From NCBI RefSeq assembly GCF_001550095.1, contig NZ_LRUC01000046.1:62001-126000 (forward strand): DNA of 64,000 bases, in the 5' to 3' direction. A program made the position numbers and the translations under genes. This document shows positions 1 through 8,838 of this stretch, in pieces; position 1 is the first letter of the stretch; every line of letters begins with the position of its first letter. The notes beneath the pieces were generated by a model. That model was not told the DNA's origin, did no database searches, and saw only the letters and a list, made by a program, of their open reading frames with translations. Source of the DNA: Celeribacter ethanolicus. GTDB taxonomy: Bacteria > Pseudomonadota > Alphaproteobacteria > Rhodobacterales > Rhodobacteraceae.

Positions 1-1187
1 GCAAACCGCTCTGGCAACGCACCGACAAACGCGGCACGGTCTGGCAGATCGCCTCGCTGCCCTTTGGCGGCTACGTGAAATTCGCAGGCGACGCCAATGC
101 CGCCTCCGCCCCCGATGCTCATGCGGTCGAGGGGTTGAGTGCCGACGAGGCCCGCCACACCATGCCCGGTGCGCCGTTGTGGGCGCGCACGCTCACCGTG
201 GCGGCTGGGCCGGTGTTCAACTTCATCTTCTCTTTCCTCGTTTTCACCGCCTTCGTGCTGAGCATCGGCAAGGCCGCCGACACGCTTGTGATCGAAAAAG
301 TGCAGCCGATGCCCACTGAGGTCGGGTTGCAATCCGGCGACGAGGTTCTGGCCATCGAAGGCGTCAAGGTGCCTGCGCCGGAGGAAATGTCGGGCTTTCT
401 TGACGCGCTGCCGCGTGCGGCGCGGGTGTCCTACACCGTGCTCCGCGACGGGCAGGAGGTCACGGTCGAAGGGCCTTACCCCTATCCGGTGATCGTTGCG
501 GGCATCTCCCCGAAATCGGCGGCGCGCGATGCCGGGCTGAAGGCGGGCGACGTGATCACGGCGCTCGACGGTCAGCCGGTCGAGACCTTCTGGGACCTTC
601 AGGATTATGTCGGCAGCCATGACGGCGCGGCGATGACGCTCACGATCTGGCGTCCGACCGAGGCCGGGGGCGAGACATTCGAGACCACGCTGGAGCCGCG
701 TCGCCGCGATGTTCCCGCCGAGGATGGCGGGTTCGAAACACGCTGGCTGATCGGCATCACCGGCGGCATGCTGTTCACCGTGGGCACCGAGCCGGTGGGG
801 ATTGGCGAGGCGATGTCGGCGGGGATCAGCGCGGTCTGGCAGATCATCACCATGTCGCTGTCGGGGCTGGGTCATATGATCACCGGGGCGATTTCGGCCT
901 GCAACATCTCCGGCCCGGTGGGCATCGCCGAAGTGGTGTCGACCTCGGCCTCCGACGGGGCGAGCAGTTTCCTGTGGACCGTCGCCATGTTGTCGACTGC
1001 GATCGGTCTGATGAATCTCTTCCCGATTCCGGTGCTGGATGGCGGACATCTGGTGTTCTACGCCTATGAGGCGGTGCGCGGCAAACCTCTGCCGGACCGG
1101 GCTGTCGGCGTGATGATGACCATCGGCATGGTGGTGATCATGGGGTTCATGGTGCTGGGGCTGACCTCGGACCTGTTCTGCAAATGA
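1..1187 (+). CDS. rseP: Site-2 intramembrane metalloprotease RseP (5' end outside window)
   Basis: Inner-membrane M50 zinc protease that cleaves anti-sigma factors and remnant signal peptides. The frame is open from base 3 with no start, so the N-terminus and the HExxH zinc motif lie upstream of the window. What remains shows a transmembrane stretch near 205-270, a PDZ region near 480-640 (GISPKSAARDAGLKAGDVI) and, near 1010-1050, the conserved NLFPIPVLDGGH segment carrying the third zinc ligand Asp, then a last membrane helix. It lies directly upstream of bamA, the usual alphaproteobacterial order. A terminator separates the two genes, so they need not share all transcripts. Family assignment is secure. 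Confidence 0.95.
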   Translation, partial: KPLWQRTDKRGTVWQIASLPFGGYVKFAGDANAASAPDAHAVEGLSADEARHTMPGAPLWARTLTVAAGPVFNFIFSFLVFTAFVLSIGKAADTLVIEKVQPMPTEVGLQSGDEVLAIEGVKVPAPEEMSGFLDALPRAARVSYTVLRDGQEVTVEGPYPYPVIVAGISPKSAARDAGLKAGDVITALDGQPVETFWDLQDYVGSHDGAAMTLTIWRPTEAGGETFETTLEPRRRDVPAEDGGFETRWLIGITGGMLFTVGTEPVGIGEAMSAGISAVWQIITMSLSGLGHMITGAISACNISGPVGIAEVVSTSASDGASSFLWTVAMLSTAIGLMNLFPIPVLDGGHLVFYAYEAVRGKPLPDRAVGVMMTIGMVVIMGFMVLGLTSDLFCK

Positions 1188-1215
1188 TCTGAACGGATCG
1201 CTGCCGTCTGTCTTC

Positions 1216-1253
1216 TGCGCCCGGATCAGATTTGATGCGGGCGCAAGTTTTTT
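1216..1253 (+). terminator. Rho-independent terminator after rseP
   Basis: An 8-bp GC-rich stem (1216-1223 with 1238-1245) is followed by a run of six T at 1248-1253. It sits 29 bases after the rseP stop and reads on the plus strand. Confidence 0.8.
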
Positions 1254-1416
1254 CTGTCAAACGGCAAGGCGGTCCAAATCCTGCCACATTCGACGCGTAG
1301 AGTGGGCACAGACGGGACGCGTCTCAGCGCCCCTCTTCGGTGTCGGAATGATCCGCGCCATTCCGCGATCCGTCGAAACAGGTCCGCCGGAACAGGACCG
1401 AAAAGGAGGCACAGAC

Positions 1417-1548
1417 ATGACCGCAATCCGCGCAAGCTACCGCAGCCTCAGCCAACTTGCCGATCTCAACTGGGATCGTCTGCTCTACGCCGCGACCATT
1501 GTCGTCGCACTTGTGGCGGGATCGTTCTTCGGCCACCTGTTCCTCTGA
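1417..1548 (+). CDS. Small single-pass membrane protein, 43 aa, unknown function
   Basis: The start is set by an AAAGGAGG ribosome-binding site at 1402-1409, seven bases before ATG 1417. The protein has a polar N-terminus (MTAIRASYRSLSQLADLNWD) followed by one hydrophobic helix at about residues 22-43. It has the same build as the 40-residue protein at 16112-16234, but the sequences are not clearly homologous. It sits alone between the rseP terminator and bamA. No function can be assigned. The strong ribosome-binding site and compact ORF argue that it is translated. Confidence 0.6.
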   Translation: MTAIRASYRSLSQLADLNWDRLLYAATIVVALVAGSFFGHLFL

Positions 1549-1564
1549 GCCCCTGTCGGGGCTC
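1547..1564 (+). terminator. Hairpin at the end of the small membrane protein gene
   Basis: A perfect 7-bp GC-rich stem with a 4-base loop begins inside the TGA stop of the 43-aa gene. There is no T-run after it, so it may be a weak terminator or a 3' stabilising hairpin. Confidence 0.35.
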
Positions 1565-1636
1565 TGAAACGGGCCGCCCGTCACAAACTGTGGCAAGGCG
1601 GCGGAACCACGCTGATTTTCCTCTGAAAACAAGATG

Positions 1637-1665
1637 AAGGGCTTTCGCTTTCGGCGAAGGCCTTT
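1637..1665 (+). terminator. Imperfect hairpin upstream of bamA
   Basis: About ten paired bases with one bulge, a 5-base loop, and TTTA at the 3' edge. It lies about 95 bases before the bamA start and could end the small upstream transcript or form part of the bamA leader. Confidence 0.4.
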
Positions 1666-1758
1666 ATGCTGTGGCGTGACCGGCGCGTTCCGTTTTGACA
1701 AGGGGCGGCAATCCCGGTACTCAGCTAGGGACTTGTGGGGAATTTCGAGAAAGCTGCC

Positions 1759-4113
1759 ATGTTCGCATTCAATGATCGTCCGACCCGTGGGGCAACGCGT
1801 TTCGCGGCCCGCGCTTTTGCTCTGTCCTTCGCGGCTTTCGCTGTCACGTCCGTGTCTTACACGGCGTTTCCGACCCCGGCCGCGGCCCAGGCCTACCGAT
1901 TCACCTCTGTGTCCGTCGAAGGCGCACAGCGGGTGTCGCCCGACACGATCCTGTCCTACGCGGGAATCGCCCGCGGTCAGGGCGTCTCAGCCGCCGAACT
2001 GAACGACGCCTATCAGAAGGTGCTGGCCTCCGGCCTGTTCGAGACCGTCGAATTCATCCCGCGCGGCAACACGCTCGTGATCAAGGTGGTGGAATTCCCC
2101 GTCGTCTCGGCCATCGCGATCGAAGGCAACAAGAAAGTGTCCGACGAGGCGCTGATGTCGGCGTTGCAGACGAAAGTCCGCGGGGTTTATTCGCCGGCGG
2201 TCGTCGAGGCCGATGCCGCCGCGCTCACCGGGGCCTATGAGGTCAAGGGCCAGCTCGTCGCAACGGTGACGCCGAAGATCATCCGCCGTCCGGAAAACCG
2301 CGTCGACGTGGTGTTCGAGGTGACAGAGGGCAAGGGGGTCGAGATCGAGCGTCTGAGCTTCGTCGGCAACCGCAGCTATTCCGACAACCGGTTGCGCCGG
2401 GTGCTCGAGACCAAGCAGGCCGGGCTGTTGCGTTTCATCGTGGGGCGCGACACCTATGCCGAAGAGCGGGTCGAGTTCGACAAGCGGGTGCTGACCGATT
2501 TCTACACTTCGCGCGGCTATGTCGATTTCCAGGTGCTCAACGTCGCCGCCGAATTCTCGCGCGAGCGCAACGCCTATTTCATGACCTTCAACGTGCGTGA
2601 GGGGCAGAAATACGAGTTCGGCAAGATTTCCGTCGCCTCCGAGATCGCGGAGGCAGATGGGGCCGAATTCCTCAAGGTCAACAAGATCCGTGAGGGACAG
2701 ACCTATTCGCCGCTCGCCGTCGACAACACCATCGAACGGATGGAAACGCTGGCCACGGCGAAGGGAATCGACTTCCTGCGGGTCGAGCCGCGGGTGACAC
2801 GCAACGACCGGGCGCAGACGCTCGACATCGAATTCGTGCTGGTGCGCGGGCCGCGGGTCTTCGTCGAACGCATCGACATCGAGGGCAATGCCACCACGCT
2901 CGACCGCGTGGTGCGGCAGAAATTCAAGACCGTCGAAGGCGACCCGTTCAACCCGCGCGAGATCCGCGACGCGGCGGAACGCATCCGCGCGCTCGGCTAT
3001 TTCTCCAATGCCGATGTGAACACCCGTCAGGGCTCCGCCGAGGATCAGATGATCGTCGATGTGAACGTGACGGAAAAACCGACGGGCTCGTTCTCCTTCG
3101 GCGGCAACTACTCGGTTTCCGAGGGCGCCAACCTGATCGCCTCCTTCAGCGAGGCGAACTTCCTCGGGCGCGGGCAACGCCTGTCCTTCAACCTGACGAC
3201 CGACATCAATGACGGCAGCCTGAGCTTCAACTTCGTCGAGCCGGCCTTCCTCGGGCGCGATGTGGCCTTCGGGCTGTCCGCCGGGATCGGGTCGTCGCAG
3301 CCGTCCTATGCGGAATATGTCACCCGCCGGGCCTATGTCTCGCCGCGCCTGACCTTCCCGGTGTCGGAAAACGGGGCGCTGACGGTCAATTACCGGGCCG
3401 AGCTGGCCGAGATCGTCGAGGACGAGGATTACACCGACGCGGGTTACACCTATCCGGTGCAGATCCAGAACGACATCGACGCCGGGCGCCTCACGACCCA
3501 TTCCCTGGGCTATTCCTACAGCTACGACACCCGTCGCAGCGGGCTGAACCCGAATGCCGGGATGCTGTTCAAGTTCGGTCAGGATTTTGCCGGTCTGATC
3601 GGGGGTGACACGGATTACATCAAGACCTCCGCCGAACTGACCGGCGAGATGAAGGTCTGGCACGAAGAGGTGACACTGCGCGCGACCCTCGAAGGCGGGG
3701 TGATCGACGCCGATGGTGACAGCCGGATCACTGATCGCTACTTCAACTCGCCCTCGATCATCCGTGGCTTCGAGCCGGGCGGCATCGGGCCGCGCTCGTC
3801 CAACAACGACCTGCCGCTTGGCGGCAATTACTATGCCGTGGCACGTCTCGAGGCGAATTTCCCGCTCGGTCTGCCGGAGGAATACGGTCTCTCCGGCGGT
3901 CTGTTCTTCGACTACGGCTCGGTCTGGGGGCTGGATGACGCGACGGATATCATCGCGGGCTCCGACGATCTGAACTGGCGCTCCGTGGTGGGGGCCTCGA
4001 TCTTCTGGACGACGCCGATGGGGCCGTTGCGATTCAACTTCACCAAGGCGCTCGACAAGGAAGACTACGACAAGGAACAGAGCTTCGATCTGACCATTTC
4101 CTCGAGCTTCTGA
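1759..4113 (+). CDS. bamA: Outer-membrane protein assembly factor BamA
   Basis: Essential Omp85-family protein that folds beta-barrel proteins into the outer membrane. With the ATG at 1759 it has 784 aa. A signal peptide ends near residue 45 (AAAQA). Five POTRA domains follow to about residue 400 (for example RFTSVSVEGAQRVSPDTIL). The 16-strand barrel ends in Phe (DLTISSSF), the expected C-terminal assembly signal. A GTG at 1735 would add eight residues; the ATG gives a more normal signal peptide. It is followed after 12 bases by the ompH/skp gene, the usual arrangement. The long opposite-strand reading frame is a codon-bias shadow. Confidence 0.96.
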   Translation: MFAFNDRPTRGATRFAARAFALSFAAFAVTSVSYTAFPTPAAAQAYRFTSVSVEGAQRVSPDTILSYAGIARGQGVSAAELNDAYQKVLASGLFETVEFIPRGNTLVIKVVEFPVVSAIAIEGNKKVSDEALMSALQTKVRGVYSPAVVEADAAALTGAYEVKGQLVATVTPKIIRRPENRVDVVFEVTEGKGVEIERLSFVGNRSYSDNRLRRVLETKQAGLLRFIVGRDTYAEERVEFDKRVLTDFYTSRGYVDFQVLNVAAEFSRERNAYFMTFNVREGQKYEFGKISVASEIAEADGAEFLKVNKIREGQTYSPLAVDNTIERMETLATAKGIDFLRVEPRVTRNDRAQTLDIEFVLVRGPRVFVERIDIEGNATTLDRVVRQKFKTVEGDPFNPREIRDAAERIRALGYFSNADVNTRQGSAEDQMIVDVNVTEKPTGSFSFGGNYSVSEGANLIASFSEANFLGRGQRLSFNLTTDINDGSLSFNFVEPAFLGRDVAFGLSAGIGSSQPSYAEYVTRRAYVSPRLTFPVSENGALTVNYRAELAEIVEDEDYTDAGYTYPVQIQNDIDAGRLTTHSLGYSYSYDTRRSGLNPNAGMLFKFGQDFAGLIGGDTDYIKTSAELTGEMKVWHEEVTLRATLEGGVIDADGDSRITDRYFNSPSIIRGFEPGGIGPRSSNNDLPLGGNYYAVARLEANFPLGLPEEYGLSGGLFFDYGSVWGLDDATDIIAGSDDLNWRSVVGASIFWTTPMGPLRFNFTKALDKEDYDKEQSFDLTISSSF

Positions 4114-4125
4114 CGGAGGCTCTGG

Positions 4126-4734
4126 ATGCGGCGTGCGGCGTTTCCGACCTTTGGCCTGTGTTTCGGCCTGAGCCTTGCCCTGTGTTTCGCGCCCTTGGCG
4201 GTGCGGGCGCAGGACACGGGCGCGACCGTGCCGCCGGAAACGGAGAAGGTCAGGACCAAGCTGGTCTTTCCGGTGCTGGTGTTCGATCGGGACCGGGTGA
4301 TCGCCTCGAGCGCGGCCGGTGCGGCGCTGGAGGCCCGTGGCGAGGCGGCGCGCAACGCGCTTCTTGAGGAGAACAAGCGGATCTATGACGAACTCGAGGC
4401 CGAAGAGCAGGCTCTGGCCGACATTCGTGACAGCCTGAGCGAGGCGGAATTCCGCGCCCGGGCCCAGGCCTTCGACGAAAAGGTCGTGGCGATCCGGGCC
4501 GAACAGGATCAGAAAGCGCAAGCGATCCAGACGCAATATGACGACGGGCTCGCGGGGCTCGAAGAGGAGATGAACAAGGCGCTGACCGGTCTTGCGCGCG
4601 ATTTCGGCGCGGTTCTGGTGTTCGAGCGCGGGCAGGTCTACCTGATGAGCGGAGCCATAGATGTCTCGGGGCTTCTGATTGAGCGGCTCGATGCGGAGGA
4701 GGCGGACGCGCCTGCGGCATCGGAGCCGGACTGA
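4126..4734 (+). CDS. OmpH/Skp-family periplasmic chaperone
   Basis: 202 aa. The signal peptide covers residues 1-28 (…FAPLAVRA). A long charged helical region rich in Glu, Ala and Gln (residues about 75-160) matches the coiled-coil tentacles of Skp/OmpH chaperones, which carry unfolded outer-membrane proteins to BamA. It starts 12 bases after bamA with GGAGG upstream and is very probably co-transcribed. The C-terminus is acidic ([14 protein letters not shown]). Family assignment rests on position, signal peptide and helical pattern more than on sharp motifs. Confidence 0.85.
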   Translation: MRRAAFPTFGLCFGLSLALCFAPLAVRAQDTGATVPPETEKVRTKLVFPVLVFDRDRVIASSAAGAALEARGEAARNALLEENKRIYDELEAEEQALADIRDSLSEAEFRARAQAFDEKVVAIRAEQDQKAQAIQTQYDDGLAGLEEEMNKALTGLARDFGAVLVFERGQVYLMSGAIDVSGLLIERLDAEEADAPAASEPD

Positions 4735-4889
4735 GGGCGCTTGTCAGCCCCTGCCGCGATTGTTACAGCATTGTGGGAAAATGCCATCCCGCCCGCTCAA
4801 GGGCCGCGTGCGGGCCGGACCGGGGACGGGTCCGAGGCGTGAAGATGGCCCAGACAAAAGACGGCCCAGAGCCAAGCCGGGGACAAGAC

Positions 4890-5369
4890 ATGACCGAGAC
4901 CACCCAACCGACCACCAAACCGACTGTCGCCGACATCGACCTGATCCAGCGCATCCTGCCGCATCGTTACCCGTTCTTGCTTGTGGACCGCGTGGTGGAC
5001 ATCGTCTGCCCGGAAAGCTGCACCGGCATTAAGAACGTGACCTATAACGAGCCGCATTTTCAGGGCCATTTCCCCGGCGAACCGGTGATGCCCGGCGTGA
5101 CCATCGTCGAGGCCATGGCACAAACCGCGGCGGTGATGGTCGGTGTCCATATGGATTTGGCCGACAAGGTGTTCAACGTCTATTTCATGAACATCGACGG
5201 CGTGAAATTCCGCCGCAAAGTGGTTCCCGGCGATCAGCTCAAGATGCATGTCACGGTGAAACGCGGCGGCGGCAAGGTCTGGAAATTCGACGGCCGCGCC
5301 GAGGTCGACGGCGAACTGGCCTGTCAGGCCGAGTTCACCGCGATGATGGACCTGACGCCGAAATCCTGA
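4890..5369 (+). CDS. fabZ: 3-hydroxyacyl-[ACP] dehydratase FabZ
   Basis: Hot-dog-fold enzyme that removes water from beta-hydroxyacyl-ACP in fatty-acid elongation and balances lipid A against phospholipid synthesis. It has 159 aa from ATG 4890. The family core [15 protein letters not shown] is followed by [20 protein letters not shown] with catalytic His60 and Glu74. A second in-frame ATG at 4845 is possible, but 4890 gives the standard family length. lpxA follows 10 bases after its stop. lpxD, often found just upstream of fabZ in other bacteria, is absent here. Confidence 0.95.
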   Translation: MTETTQPTTKPTVADIDLIQRILPHRYPFLLVDRVVDIVCPESCTGIKNVTYNEPHFQGHFPGEPVMPGVTIVEAMAQTAAVMVGVHMDLADKVFNVYFMNIDGVKFRRKVVPGDQLKMHVTVKRGGGKVWKFDGRAEVDGELACQAEFTAMMDLTPKS

Positions 5370-5379
5370 GGGCAAGACG

Positions 5380-6180
5380 ATGAGCATGATCGACCCGAGC
5401 GCCAAAATTCATCCGTCTTCGGTGATCGAAGAGGGCGCCGTCATCGGCGCGGGTTGCGAGATCGGCCCGTTCTGCCTTGTCGGCCCGAAGGTGCGGCTTT
5501 CTGACCGGGTCACGCTCAAATCCCATGTCGTCGTCACCGGCGACACCGAGATCGGCGAGGACACCACGGTGTTTCAATTCGCCTCCATCGGAGAGATCCC
5601 GCAGGATCTCAAGTTCAAGGGCGAAGAGACGAAACTCGTCATCGGCAAGCGCAACCGCATCCGCGAATACGTGACGATGAACACCGGCACCGAGGGCGGT
5701 GGCGGCGTGACGCGCGTCGGCGATGACGGGCTGTTCATGTCGTCCTGCCACGTGGCCCATGACGCGCAGATCGGGGATCGGGTGATCCTTGTGAACTCGG
5801 TCGCAGTGGCCGGTCATTGCCATATCGAGGACGATGTGATCATCGGCGGGCTGTCGGGCATCCACCAATGGGTGCGGATCGGGCAGGGTGCCATTGTCGG
5901 GGCGCTTTCCATGGTCACCTCCGACGTGCTGCCGCATGCGCTGGTGCAGGGGCCGCGCGCCGAGTTGGATGGGCTGAACCTCGTGGGTCTCAAACGCAAA
6001 GGCGTTGATCGGGACGACATCAACCAGCTCCGCGCCGCCTTCCAGATGCTCAAACAGGGCGAAGGCTCGTTCAAGGACCGCGCCCAGCGTCTGACGGAAG
6101 ATTTCGACAGCGATTACGTCGCGCGCATGGTGGCCTTCGTCATGGGCGAGAGCGACCGTGGTTTCCTGACCCCGAAGTGA
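5380..6180 (+). CDS. lpxA: Acyl-[ACP]-UDP-N-acetylglucosamine O-acyltransferase LpxA
   Basis: First committed enzyme of lipid A synthesis, placing a 3-hydroxyacyl chain on UDP-GlcNAc. 266 aa. The left-handed beta-helix hexapeptide repeats run from about residue 8 to 190 (SSVIEEGAVIGAGCEIGPF). The SCHVAHDAQIG segment carries the probable catalytic His127. The C-terminal helical domain starts near residue 200 (LVGLKRKGVDRDDINQLR). It lies between fabZ and lpxI with tight spacing, so it is an operon gene. Confidence 0.96.
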   Translation: MSMIDPSAKIHPSSVIEEGAVIGAGCEIGPFCLVGPKVRLSDRVTLKSHVVVTGDTEIGEDTTVFQFASIGEIPQDLKFKGEETKLVIGKRNRIREYVTMNTGTEGGGGVTRVGDDGLFMSSCHVAHDAQIGDRVILVNSVAVAGHCHIEDDVIIGGLSGIHQWVRIGQGAIVGALSMVTSDVLPHALVQGPRAELDGLNLVGLKRKGVDRDDINQLRAAFQMLKQGEGSFKDRAQRLTEDFDSDYVARMVAFVMGESDRGFLTPK

Positions 6181-6188
6181 GGCCCGCG

Positions 6189-6971
6189 ATGACCCGAACC
6201 GCGATCATCGCCGGCTCGGGCGCGCTGCCCCGGCTTTTGGCCGAGGCGCTGAATGAGCCCGTTTATGTCACGCTCGATGAGACGGCGGTGCCGGAGGGGA
6301 TCGACCATGTCACCGCGCGGATCGAGAAGCTCGGCAAGCTCTTCAAGGAACTGAAATCCCACGACGTCGGCGCGGTGGTCTTTGCGGGCGCGATGGCGCG
6401 GCCCAAGATCAATCCGATGAAACTGGATCACCACGCCTTTCGCCTCGCCCGCAAACTCGGCAAGGGCGATGATGCGCTGCTGCGCGAGGTTCTGGCGCTG
6501 TTCGAGGATCAGGGCTTTCTGATCCGCGCCGCCACCGAAATCCGTCCCGATCTTTTGCTTGCGCCCGACACGCTTTGGGGCCGCAAACCGTCGCGCGAAG
6601 ACCTCGATGACGCTGCACGCGCGCAGGAGGTGCTCGACGCGCTGTCGCCGCTGGATGTCGGGCAGGGCGCGGTCTGTGCCGGGGGTCAGATGCTGGGGAT
6701 CGAGACGGTTCAGGGCACCGATGCGATGCTGTCCTTCGTGGGCGCGACGCCGGAGCGGTTGCGCCGGGCCAGGGGCGTTTTCGTCAAGGCGCCGAAACGC
6801 GGGCAGGACCTGCGCATCGACATGCCGACCATCGGTATCGAGACGGTGGAAAAGCTGATCTCCGCCGGGATTGGCGGCATTGTGGTGCCTGCGGGGGGCG
6901 TGATTGTCCTGGAACAGGAACGGATCAAAGCGCGGATCAAGGAGGCGGGGCTGTTCCTGAAGGCGCAATGA
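6189..6971 (+). CDS. lpxI: UDP-2,3-diacylglucosamine pyrophosphatase LpxI
   Basis: LpxI hydrolyses UDP-2,3-diacylglucosamine to lipid X. It is the alphaproteobacterial functional replacement for LpxH (former DUF1009 family). 260 aa from ATG 6189, starting MTRTAIIAGSGALPRLLAEAL. Conserved stretches include VVFAGAMARPKI near residue 65 and VGQGAVCAGGQMLGIETVQGTDAM near residues 155-178. A GTG at 6177 inside the lpxA end is less likely. The stop overlaps the lpxB start by 4 nt, consistent with the next step in the pathway. Confidence 0.93.
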   Translation: MTRTAIIAGSGALPRLLAEALNEPVYVTLDETAVPEGIDHVTARIEKLGKLFKELKSHDVGAVVFAGAMARPKINPMKLDHHAFRLARKLGKGDDALLREVLALFEDQGFLIRAATEIRPDLLLAPDTLWGRKPSREDLDDAARAQEVLDALSPLDVGQGAVCAGGQMLGIETVQGTDAMLSFVGATPERLRRARGVFVKAPKRGQDLRIDMPTIGIETVEKLISAGIGGIVVPAGGVIVLEQERIKARIKEAGLFLKAQ

Positions 6972-8131
6972 CCGAGAAAGCGGTGAAGGTGTTCGTGATC
7001 GCGGGCGAGGCCTCGGGCGACAAGCTGGGGGCGGCCGCCATGGCGGGCCTGAAATCTCTCGCAGAGGTCGAGTTTCGCGGCGTCGGCGGCATGCGCATGG
7101 CGGAGGAGGGGCTTACGAGCCAGTTTCCGATGTCCGAGCTGTCGCTCATGGGCATTGCCGAGATCCTGCCGAAATATTTCCACTTGAAACGCCGCATCCG
7201 CGAGGTGGCGCGGGCCATTCTCGACTGGCAGCCCGATGTGGTGCTGACCATCGACAGCCCGGATTTCTGCCTGCGCGTCGCCGACCTTGTGAAGGCCGAA
7301 AGCGACATCCGGATTTGCCATTACGTGGCGCCCACCGTTTGGGCCTGGCGGCCCGAACGCGCCGCGAAGATGGCGAAACGCGTGGATCAGGTGCTGGCGC
7401 TGTTTCCGTTCGAGCCGCCCTATTTCGAGAAAGAGGGGCTCCGGTGCGATTTCGTCGGTCACCCGGTGGTGACCGAGGATGTGGCGAGCTTCGACGCGGT
7501 GATGACCTTGCGCGCCACCTGTAATCTGATCGACAAGCCCGTCGTTTTGATCCTGCCCGGCTCGCGCAAAGGCGAGATCAGCCGTCTTGCGCCGATTTTT
7601 GGCGAGACTTTGGGGCATTTCGCCAAGACCCACCCGGAGGCAGGCTATTGGCTGGCGGTGGCGCCGGGGCTTGAGGATCATGTGCGCGCCGCGATCAAGG
7701 ATTGGCCTGTCGAGGTCGAGCTGTTCACCGACCCGGTAAGCAAATCCGTGGCCTTCCGGGGTGCCGATGTGGCGCTGGCGGCCTCGGGGACGGTGTCTCT
7801 GGAACTGGCGGCCAATGACACGGCGATGGTGATTGCCTACCGGATGAACTGGCTGACCGAACAGATCGTCAAGCGCAAGCTTTTGGTCGACACGGTGACC
7901 TTGGTCAATCTGGTGTCCGAGAGCCGCGTGGTGCCGGAATTCCTTGGCCCCGACTGTATCCCGCAGAAGATCGCGGCGAGCCTGTCGCATGTGGTCAACA
8001 CTCAGGGGCACGAGCAGCGCGCGGCCATGAATCTGACCATGGAACGGCTCGGGCGTGGCGATGAGGCTCCGGGGCTTCGGGCGGCGCGCGCCGTCTTGGA
8101 CGGAATCTCCGAGGCGCGGGCCGTGGCCTGA
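6968..8131 (+). CDS. lpxB: Lipid-A-disaccharide synthase LpxB
   Basis: GT19 glycosyltransferase that joins lipid X and UDP-diacylglucosamine into the lipid A disaccharide. 387 aa. Family landmarks are FVIAGEASGDKLGAAAM at the N-terminus, YVAPTVWAWRPERA near residue 118, LPGSRKGEISRLAP near residue 195 and AASGTVSLELA near residue 275. It is the last gene of the envelope operon. Its TGA stop is fused to a GTATTTT…CAGCAAAGGAA sequence that recurs at two other gene ends in the window (see findings). Confidence 0.96.
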   Translation: MTEKAVKVFVIAGEASGDKLGAAAMAGLKSLAEVEFRGVGGMRMAEEGLTSQFPMSELSLMGIAEILPKYFHLKRRIREVARAILDWQPDVVLTIDSPDFCLRVADLVKAESDIRICHYVAPTVWAWRPERAAKMAKRVDQVLALFPFEPPYFEKEGLRCDFVGHPVVTEDVASFDAVMTLRATCNLIDKPVVLILPGSRKGEISRLAPIFGETLGHFAKTHPEAGYWLAVAPGLEDHVRAAIKDWPVEVELFTDPVSKSVAFRGADVALAASGTVSLELAANDTAMVIAYRMNWLTEQIVKRKLLVDTVTLVNLVSESRVVPEFLGPDCIPQKIAASLSHVVNTQGHEQRAAMNLTMERLGRGDEAPGLRAARAVLDGISEARAVA

Positions 8132-8157
8132 GTATTTTCACAGCAAAGGAAACGCAG
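8129..8157 (+). repeat. Stop-codon-linked repeat, copy 1
   Basis: The lpxB stop codon opens the string TGAGTATTTT, then CACAGCAAAGGAAACG. The same layout follows hisI and gluQ at 18802-18859. Confidence 0.55.
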
Positions 8158-8164
8158 GGACACG

Positions 8165-8434
8165 TCAGGCGGCGTCGCGCCAGCGTTCCAGATGCGGGAT
8201 GTGGCGTGTTTTGAGCCAGGCGAGCAGGGCCAATGTGCCATGGTCGCGCAGTTTCCCGGAACAGAGTGTCTGCATGTCCTGCGCGGTCATGTCGGGATCG
8301 ACGAATGCACCGTCGAGATAGCAGAACGAGCAGAAATGATCGGACCGGGTTCCGTCGGCATTGCGCCCGCCGCCCAAGGGGTCCTGGGACAAAGGCATGC
8401 CGCAGCTTTGGCAGAATTTCATAGGCGAAGTCAT
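8165..8434 (-). CDS. Putative zinc-ribbon domain protein, 89 aa
   Basis: The N-terminus carries a CQSCGMPL motif and a second pair FCSFCY (Cys8, Cys11, Cys35, Cys38), a four-Cys zinc-ribbon layout seen in small proteins of the Zn_ribbon_2 type. A helical C-terminus follows (residues 48-89). The start at 8434 was chosen because Cys8 then falls in the expected place; upstream in-frame codons look non-coding. Function is unknown. It converges on lpxB, leaving 33 bases between them. Confidence 0.75.
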   Translation of the reverse strand: MTSPMKFCQSCGMPLSQDPLGGGRNADGTRSDHFCSFCYLDGAFVDPDMTAQDMQTLCSGKLRDHGTLALLAWLKTRHIPHLERWRDAA

Positions 8435-8541
8435 GGCGCAGCCCTCCATTGCAACCATGAGGAGAAGGCTAAGGCGACTCATCGCGGCGATTCTTTGCGC
8501 TCGGTCAATTCGAGGCGTAGTGTGATCGCCGGAGGTGTGCG

Positions 8542-8838
8542 ATGGGTCGAGCCGTTTTCTGTGTTGCTTTGATGTTTTGCGTCCTGTCGGCGCAGGCCGA
8601 TGACCTGACGGTCGGGGATTTGGTCGCAGAGACCGCCCGTGGGGCGGAGATTTATGCCGAAAAATGTGCGCGATGTCATGGCGGGACGATAGAAATGGTC
8701 CTCGCGCCCGAGGACGCGTCGCGAATCGCAGCGTTTCTTGCCTCGCACAAGACCCGTTTCGATCAGGACCGAACAGATCGGGACAACGCCGATCTTGCGG
8801 CCTATCTGGTGAGTCTGTCTCCCACTCAGCGCAACTGA
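8542..8838 (+). CDS. Very small c-type cytochrome, 98 aa
   Basis: Exported haem protein. A signal peptide spans residues 1-19 (MGRAVFCVALMFCVLSAQA) and a single haem site CARCH sits at residues 42-46. Only about 50 residues follow the haem site, ending in a helix (DNADLAAYLVSLSP) as in class I cytochromes. The distal Met normally found late in the chain is absent. The only Met after the haem is residue 52, and His69 is another possible ligand. It may be an electron carrier or sensor; the partner is unknown. The start is the first ATG after a GGAGG at 8530. Confidence 0.75.
   Translation: MGRAVFCVALMFCVLSAQADDLTVGDLVAETARGAEIYAEKCARCHGGTIEMVLAPEDASRIAAFLASHKTRFDQDRTDRDNADLAAYLVSLSPTQRN

Noticed and set aside
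1987-4536. 849-codon minus-strand ORF opposite bamA and ompH
   Set aside because: Shadow of high-GC codon use; bamA and ompH on the plus strand have signal peptides and family motifs.
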